From Streptomyces sp. ERV7 (GTDB lineage: Bacteria; Actinomycetota; Actinomycetes; Streptomycetales; Streptomycetaceae), in NCBI RefSeq assembly GCF_001653515.1, contig NZ_LYOY01000051.1, positions 764,001-828,000 on the forward strand: a DNA stretch of 64,000 bases, read 5' to 3'. The position numbers were made by a program, and so were the translations under genes. This document shows, piece by piece, positions 59,529-64,000 of this stretch; the first letter of the stretch is position 1, and every line of letters starts with the position of its first letter. A model generated the notes under the pieces. It made no database searches and was not told the DNA's origin. It saw nothing but the letters and a program-made list of their open reading frames with translations.

Positions 59529-59633
59529 TCATCGCGCACATCGGCCCACTCCGCCCTGCCCGCTGCCGAGGACGCCGCTGCCGACGCGGCCGCCCTCCTT
59601 GGCGAACGTGGAGTAGAAGTCGTGGGTGGTCAT
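59529..59633 (-). CDS. 34-codon frame directly after cysN
   Basis: An ATG starts 2 bp after the cysN stop (TGA-CC-ATG) and gives MTTHDFYSTFAKEGGRVGSG followed by a Gly-rich end and stop. The placement suggests translational coupling, but there is no family, and the peptide may be an accident of a fragment that once began a longer protein. It lies in the 240-bp gap before the SBP gene. Confidence 0.3.
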   Translation of the reverse strand: MTTHDFYSTFAKEGGRVGSGVLGSGQGGVGRCAR

Positions 59634-59635
59634 GG

Positions 59636-60976
59636 TCAGAAGTCCCACCCGTCCGGCTCGTTCTCGGCCCTGACGGGCTCGGGAGCGGCGAACGACTCGC
59701 CGACCATGCCCGCGGTGAGCGTGGTGCCGTCGGCCGGGTCGATCAGGATGAAGGCACCGGTGCGGCGGGAGTCGGCGTACGAGTCGAGCGGCAGCGGCTC
59801 GGCGGTACGGATCTTGACGCGGCCGATGTCGTTGGCGGCCAGCTGCCCCGGGTGCGGGTGCAGCGACAGGTCGTCGAGGGTGAGCCGGGACGGGATGTCC
59901 TTGACGATCGCCTTGACCGTACGGGTGCCGTGCTTGAGCAGCACGCGGTGGCCGACGGCGAGCGGCTGGTCGGCCACATGGCAGACCGTCGCCTCCACGT
60001 CCTGCGTGGTCGCGGGCGCGTCCCCGCTCGGCACGATCAGATCGCCGCGCGAGATGTCGACGTCGTCGTCGAGGAGCAGCGTCACGGACTGCGGGGTCCA
60101 GGCCACGTCCACCGACTCGCCGAGCAGGTCGATCCCGGAGATCTTCGAAGTGCGGCCCGAGGGCAGCACGGTCACGCTCTCGCCGACCCGGAAGGTGCCC
60201 GCCGCGATCTGGCCCGCGTAGCCCCGGTAGTCGGGGTGCTCGGCGGTCTGCGGGCGGATCACGTACTGCACGGGCAGCCGGGCGTGGCAGCCGGTGAGGT
60301 CGTGGCTGACCGGGACCGTCTCCAGGTGCTCAAGGACGGTCGGGCCGCCGTACCAGTCCATGTGGGCGGACGGCTCCACCACGTTGTCGCCGGCCAGCGC
60401 CGAGATCGGGATCGCGGTGATCTCCGGTACGCCCAGCTCGCCGGCGTACGTGGTGAACTCCTCGGCGATCGCCGCGAAGACCTTCTCCTCGTACCCGACC
60501 AGGTCCATCTTGTTGACCGCGAGCACCACGTGCGGCACCCGCAGCAGGGCGGCGACCGCGGCGTGCCGGCGGGTCTGCTCGACCACGCCGTTGCGGGCGT
60601 CGACCAGGACCAGGGCGAGGTCGGCGGTGGAGGCGCCGGTCACCATGTTCCGGGTGTACTGCACGTGCCCGGGGGTGTCGGCCAGGATGAACCGCCGCCG
60701 GGGGGTGGCGAAGTAGCGGTAGGCGACGTCGATGGTGATGCCCTGCTCGCGCTCGGCCCGCAGGCCGTCGGTGAGCAGCGCCAGGTCGGGGGCCTCCTGG
60801 CCGCGCTTGGCGGAGGCGGCCTCGACGGCCTCCAGCTGGTCGGTGAGGACCGACTTGGAGTCGTGCAGGAGCCGGCCCACCAGGGTGGACTTGCCGTCGT
60901 CGACGGACCCGGCGGTCGCGAAGCGCAGCAGGGTGGTGGCGGAGAGACCCGCCAACTGCTCGATCGTGGTGGTCAT
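59636..60976 (-). CDS. cysN: Sulfate adenylyltransferase subunit 1 (GTPase)
   Basis: 446 residues. The GTPase domain has GSVDDGKS (residues 23-30), the switch DTPGHVQYTRNMVTGAS (100-116) and NKMDLVGY (155-162), all intact. EF-Tu-like beta-barrel domains follow. It forms the ATP sulfurylase complex with CysD, using GTP hydrolysis to drive APS formation from sulfate. It begins directly after the cysD stop (no gap), so translation is coupled. Length is normal for the standalone type without a fused APS kinase. Confidence 0.95.
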   Translation of the reverse strand: MTTTIEQLAGLSATTLLRFATAGSVDDGKSTLVGRLLHDSKSVLTDQLEAVEAASAKRGQEAPDLALLTDGLRAEREQGITIDVAYRYFATPRRRFILADTPGHVQYTRNMVTGASTADLALVLVDARNGVVEQTRRHAAVAALLRVPHVVLAVNKMDLVGYEEKVFAAIAEEFTTYAGELGVPEITAIPISALAGDNVVEPSAHMDWYGGPTVLEHLETVPVSHDLTGCHARLPVQYVIRPQTAEHPDYRGYAGQIAAGTFRVGESVTVLPSGRTSKISGIDLLGESVDVAWTPQSVTLLLDDDVDISRGDLIVPSGDAPATTQDVEATVCHVADQPLAVGHRVLLKHGTRTVKAIVKDIPSRLTLDDLSLHPHPGQLAANDIGRVKIRTAEPLPLDSYADSRRTGAFILIDPADGTTLTAGMVGESFAAPEPVRAENEPDGWDF

Positions 60977-61915
60977 TTAGAAGTACCCCTCGCGCTTGCG
61001 GTCTTCCATCGCGGCCTCGGACATCTTGTCGTCGGCGCGCGTCGCGCCCCGCTCGGTGAGCCGGGAGGCGGCGATCTCGGCGATCACGGCGTCCAGCGTC
61101 GTCGCGTCGGAGTCGACGGCGCCGGTGCAGGACATGTCGCCGACCGTGCGGTAGCGGATCAGCCGCTTCTCGGTGCTCTCGTCCTTCTTGGGGCCGCCCC
61201 ACTCGCCCGCGGTCAGCCACATGCCGGCCCGCCTGAACACCTCGCGCTCGTGCGCGAAGTAGATCTGCGGCAGCTCGATGCCCTCGCGGGCGATGTACTG
61301 CCACACGTCCAGCTCGGTCCAGTTGGAGAGCGGGAAGACGCGCACGTGCTCGCCCGGCGCGTGCCGGCCGTTGTAGAGCTGCCACAGCTCGGGGCGCTGG
61401 CGGCGCGGGTCCCACTGCGAGAACTCGTCGCGCAGCGAGAACACCCGCTCCTTGGCCCGGGCCTTCTCCTCGTCGCGCCGCCCGCCGCCGAACACGGCGT
61501 CGAAGCGGTGCTGCTGGATGGCCTCGGTCAGCGGCACGGTCTGCAGCGGATTGCGGACACCGTCGGGGCGCTCGCGCAGCTTTCCGGCGTCGATGTACTC
61601 CTGGACGGAGGCCACGTGCAGGCGCAGGCCGTGCCGGGCGACGGCGCGGTCGCGGTACTCCAGGACCTCGGGGAAGTTGTGCCCGGTGTCCACGTGCAGC
61701 AGCGTGAAGGGGATCGCCGCGGGGGCGAACGCCTTCAGCGCCAGATGCAGCATGACGATCGAGTCCTTGCCACCGGAGAAGAGGATCACCGGCCGCTCGA
61801 ACTCGCCCGCCACCTCGCGGAAGATGTGCACCGCCTCGGACTCCAGGGCGTCGAGGTGGGTGAGCGCGTACGGGGTGTCCCTGCCCTCGGTGGGGGCGGC
61901 GGCGGTCGTCGTCAT
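60977..61915 (-). CDS. cysD: Sulfate adenylyltransferase subunit 2
   Basis: 312 residues. The PP-loop is PVILFSGGKDSIVMLHLALKAF (SGGKDS); FTLLHVDTGHNFPEVLEYRD, DAVFGGGRRDEEKARAKERVFSLRDEFSQWDPRRQRPELW and FPLSNWTELDVWQYIAREGIELPQIYFAHERE follow. The last 40 residues (MSCTGAVDSDATTLDAVIAEIAASRLTERGATRADDK) are also conserved. It catalyses ATP + sulfate to APS + PPi. Its start overlaps the cysC stop by 4 bp. Confidence 0.96.
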   Translation of the reverse strand: MTTTAAAPTEGRDTPYALTHLDALESEAVHIFREVAGEFERPVILFSGGKDSIVMLHLALKAFAPAAIPFTLLHVDTGHNFPEVLEYRDRAVARHGLRLHVASVQEYIDAGKLRERPDGVRNPLQTVPLTEAIQQHRFDAVFGGGRRDEEKARAKERVFSLRDEFSQWDPRRQRPELWQLYNGRHAPGEHVRVFPLSNWTELDVWQYIAREGIELPQIYFAHEREVFRRAGMWLTAGEWGGPKKDESTEKRLIRYRTVGDMSCTGAVDSDATTLDAVIAEIAASRLTERGATRADDKMSEAAMEDRKREGYF

Positions 61916-62481
61916 GCGAGACCCCTCTCGGTGAGCAGTGCGTGGAGCGCGGACGCGGACTCCCGCACGGTCTGCTGGTGCGACTCGATCCGCAGGTCGG
62001 GCGATTCGGGCGCCTCGTAGGGGTCGTCGACCCCGGTGAGCCCGCTGATCTCGCCGGCCGCCTGCTTGGCGTACAGGCCCTTCACATCGCGTTCGGAGCA
62101 GACCTCCACGGGAGTGGCGACATGCACCTCCAGATAGGCGGTGCCCTCGGACTGGTGGCGCTTGCGGACCGCGTCACGGCTGTCGGCGTACGGGGCGATC
62201 ACCGGCACCAGCGCCTTGACGCCGTTGGCGGCGAGCAGTTCGGCGACGAAGCCGATCCGCTGCACATTGGTGTGCCGGTCCTCGCGGCTGAAGCCGAGCC
62301 CGGCCGAGAGGAACTCGCGGATCTCGTCGCCGTCGAGCACCTCGACCCGGTGCCCCTCGTCGCGCAGCCGGTCCGCCAGCTCGTACGCGAGGGTGGTCTT
62401 GCCCGCGCTGGGCAGCCCGGTCAGCCAGACGGTGGCTCCGGTGGTGTGCCCGCTCACTTGGTTCTCCTGGGTGTTGGTCAT
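61912..62481 (-). CDS. cysC: Adenylylsulfate (APS) kinase
   Basis: 189 residues. The P-loop is TGLPSAGKTT (residues 21-30), followed by VEVLDGDEIREFLSAGLGFSREDRHTNVQRIGFVAELL and the APS-binding lid (VFVATPVEVCSERDVKGLYAKQAAGEISGLTGVDDPYEAP, here EVHVATPVEV). It phosphorylates APS to PAPS. As CysH below looks like an APS reductase, PAPS may serve sulfotransferases rather than assimilation. It overlaps the cysH stop by one base. Confidence 0.94.
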   Translation of the reverse strand: MTNTQENQVSGHTTGATVWLTGLPSAGKTTLAYELADRLRDEGHRVEVLDGDEIREFLSAGLGFSREDRHTNVQRIGFVAELLAANGVKALVPVIAPYADSRDAVRKRHQSEGTAYLEVHVATPVEVCSERDVKGLYAKQAAGEISGLTGVDDPYEAPESPDLRIESHQQTVRESASALHALLTERGLA

Positions 62482-63188
62482 CAGCCGTGCAGCCCGCACT
62501 CGGTCTTGTCGCGCCCGGCCCAGCGGCCGGCCCGCGCGTCCTCGCCCTCCGCCACCCGGCGGGTGCAGGGAGCGCAGCCGATGGACGGATAGCCGTCCAT
62601 GAGCAGCAGGTTGGTGATCACGCCGTGCTCCGTCACGTACGCGTCCACGTCGTCCTGCGTCCAGCGGGCGATCGGGGAGACCTTGACCTTCTGCCGCTTC
62701 TCGTCCCAGCCGACCACCGGGGTGTTGGCCCGGGTCGGGGACTCGTCGCGGCGCAGGCCGGTCGCCCACGCCGAGTACGCCGTCAGGCCCTCCTGGAGCG
62801 GCTTGACCTTGCGCAGCGCGCAGCACAGGTCCGGGTCGCGGTCGTGCAGCTTCGGCCCGTACTGGGCGTCCTGCTCGGCCACGGTCTGACGCGGGGTCAG
62901 CGTGATGACGTTGACGTCCAGTACGGCCGCCACCGCGTCCCGGGTGCCGATGGTCTCCGGGAAGTGGTAGCCGGTGTCCAGGAACACCACGTCCACGCCG
63001 GGCATCGCCCGCGAGGCGAGATGGGCGACCACCGCGTCCTCCATCGAGGAGGTCACGCAGAACCGCTTGCCGAAGGTGTCGGCCGCCCAGCTCAGTATGT
63101 CGAGCGGCTCGGCCTCCTCCAGCTCGCGCCCGGCGGTCTCCGCCAGCGCCCTGAGCTCGTCGGCCGAGTGTGCCTGAAGGGTCGTCAT
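62481..63188 (-). CDS. cysH: APS/PAPS reductase (iron-sulfur type)
   Basis: 235 residues with GGAGGAAA upstream. CVTSSMEDAVVAHLASRAMPGVDVVFLDTGYHFPET is the PP-loop-type nucleotide site. Cys122-Cys123 (DLCCALRK) and Cys205/Cys208 (GCAPCTR) would bind a [4Fe-4S] cluster, the mark of APS-using enzymes; Cys231 in ECGLH is the catalytic residue. It makes sulfite for the sulfite reductase encoded upstream. The start overlaps the zinc-ribbon gene by 4 bp. Confidence 0.95.
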   Translation of the reverse strand: MTTLQAHSADELRALAETAGRELEEAEPLDILSWAADTFGKRFCVTSSMEDAVVAHLASRAMPGVDVVFLDTGYHFPETIGTRDAVAAVLDVNVITLTPRQTVAEQDAQYGPKLHDRDPDLCCALRKVKPLQEGLTAYSAWATGLRRDESPTRANTPVVGWDEKRQKVKVSPIARWTQDDVDAYVTEHGVITNLLLMDGYPSIGCAPCTRRVAEGEDARAGRWAGRDKTECGLHG

Positions 63189-63364
63189 GAGGTTTCCTCC
63201 CGCAGGTCGTTGGACCGCGGCCCACGGGCCAGCAGTCCGAGGAACGAGAGCCGGAACGCGCGGTTGCAGCTCGCGCATTCCCAGGCCCCGTGGCCCTCCT
63301 CGGAAGGGCGCAGGTCCTCGTCCCCGCAGTACGGGCAGTAGAAGGGCGCCGCTCGCTCGCTCAC
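63185..63364 (-). CDS. Small zinc-ribbon protein of the sulfur operon
   Basis: 59 residues from a GTG overlapping the sulfite reductase stop by 4 bp (GTGA). FYCPYCGDEDLRPSEEGHGAWECASCNRAFRLSF has CPYC and CASC, a rubredoxin-like zinc ribbon. It occurs in this position in Streptomyces cys clusters. It could deliver electrons or metal to the sulfite reductase or to CysH; the function is unknown. Its stop overlaps the start of cysH. Confidence 0.82.
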   Translation of the reverse strand: MSERAAPFYCPYCGDEDLRPSEEGHGAWECASCNRAFRLSFLGLLARGPRSNDLREETS

Positions 63365-64000
63365 GACAGGGCCCCCTCGTCGGCGCGCGCGGCCCAGGTG
63401 GCGAACCGCTCGCCGGCCTCGCGCTCGGCCTCGAAGCGCTTGAGGACGCGCTCGACGTAGTCCGGCAGTTCGGCCGAGGTGACCTTCAGGCCGCGGACCT
63501 TGCGGCCGAAGGCCGCGTCCAGGCCGAGCGCGCCGCCCAGGTGCACCTGGTAGCCCTCGACCTGCTCGCCCTCGTCGTTGAGGACCAGCTGGCCCTTGAG
63601 ACCGATGTCCGCGACCTGGATACGGGCGCAGGCGTTCGGGCAGCCGTTGAGGTTGATGGTGATCGGCTCGTCGAAGTCCGGGATGCGGCGCTCCAGCTCG
63701 TCGATGAGCGCGGCGCCGCGCGCCTTGGTCTCGACGATCGCCAGCTTGCAGTACTCGATACCGGTGCAGGCCATGGTGCCGCGCCGGAACGGGGACGGCT
63801 TCGCGGTCAGGTCCAGCGCCTCCAGGGCCTCGACGAGCGGCTCGACCTGCGCCTCCTCGACGTCGAGGACGATCATCTTCTGCTCGACCGTGGTACGGAC
63901 GCGGCCCGAGCCGTGGGCCTCCGCGACCTCGGCGATCTTCGTCAGCGTGGCGCCGTCGACGCGGCCGACGCGCGGGGCGAACCCGACGTAGAAGCGGCCG
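63361..64000 (-). CDS. Ferredoxin-type sulfite reductase (C-terminal part)
   Basis: About 213 residues are in the window; the 5' end is outside. RFYVGFAPRVGRVDGATLTKIAEVAEAHGSGRVRTTVEQKMIVLDVEE is the repeat domain. MACTGIEYCKLAIVETKARG and INLNGCPNACARIQVADIGLKG carry the four cysteines (CxxxxxC and CxxxC) that bind the [4Fe-4S] cluster and siroheme. It reduces sulfite to sulfide with ferredoxin. It is the first gene of the operon seen here; cobalamin/siroheme supply comes from the chelatase at 55777. A nitrite reductase is less likely in this context. Confidence 0.9.
   Translation of the reverse strand, partial: GRFYVGFAPRVGRVDGATLTKIAEVAEAHGSGRVRTTVEQKMIVLDVEEAQVEPLVEALEALDLTAKPSPFRRGTMACTGIEYCKLAIVETKARGAALIDELERRIPDFDEPITINLNGCPNACARIQVADIGLKGQLVLNDEGEQVEGYQVHLGGALGLDAAFGRKVRGLKVTSAELPDYVERVLKRFEAEREAGERFATWAARADEGALS

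Noticed and set aside
56831..62020. Plus-strand open frame of about 1700 codons opposite the sulfur operon
   Set aside because: It lies fully antisense to several well-recognised genes (permease, ATPase, SBP, cysN, cysD); Gly/Val/Asp-rich shadow.
1..64000. tRNA, rRNA or CRISPR array
   Set aside because: I found no cloverleaf with a GGTTCGAATCC-type arm and no regularly spaced repeats; GGGTTCAAA sequences at 30-31.7 kb belong to the MITE ends.

Overview
This window comes from a streptomycete or close relative. GC content is very high, ribosome binding sites are GGAGG/AAGGA, GTG starts are common, and genes are joined by GTGA/ATGA overlaps. The gene families fit: MOSC, DUF1697, mycothiol-linked enzymes, an mgt-type macrolide glycosyltransferase, and a cysN-cysD-cysC-cysH-sulfite reductase cluster.

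Layout. 1-8.8 kb: end of a GNAT gene; a redox-sensing Rrf2 regulator (RsrR type) divergent from an NmrA-like reductase; an MFS pump divergent from an alpha/beta hydrolase; an ABC exporter; a hemerythrin protein; and a four-gene Roadblock/PATAN module with no GTPase. 9-11.5 kb: an arsenic locus (arsR-aquaporin-arsC, with divergent arsM). 11.6-13.4 kb: an exported amidohydrolase and a small secreted protein.

13.6-40.7 kb is an accessory, decayed region. It holds several pseudogenes (SRPBCC, two phosphotransferases, IS1182, IS5 and IS630 remnants, a gene split by an amber codon), one apparently intact IS with terminal repeats, MITE-like elements, and long perfect inverted repeats. Between the debris are intact genes: two ricin-type secreted lectins, a cold-shock protein, an XRE regulator with a coupled small-protein operon, a beta/gamma-crystallin protein, a zinc-finger-repeat/GIY-YIG-like protein, two double-GNAT proteins, a two-TM protein, a MOSC protein, a PIN-domain toxin-antitoxin pair and an I36-type inhibitor. 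A truncated phosphotransferase at 40.66 kb marks the return to ordinary chromosomal sequence.

41.2-56.5 kb: a sugar ABC importer operon, mgt glycosyltransferase, MMPL transporter, secreted subtilase, DUF1697, a DsbA-like protein, a beta-helix secreted protein whose 3' end looks damaged, an MFS pump divergent from an ArsR-like regulator, and a sirohydrochlorin chelatase. 56.5-64 kb: an assimilatory sulfur operon on the minus strand. Sulfite reductase (partial), a zinc-ribbon protein, cysH, cysC, cysD and cysN are followed by an SsuABC-type sulfonate importer. The chelatase downstream makes the sirohydrochlorin-iron chemistry needed for the siroheme of sulfite reductase.

The items most worth follow-up are the GTPase-less Roadblock module, the zinc-finger-repeat/GIY-YIG protein, the XRE-linked small-protein/peptide operon, the two-TM protein with a Pro-rich partner, and the MITE families.
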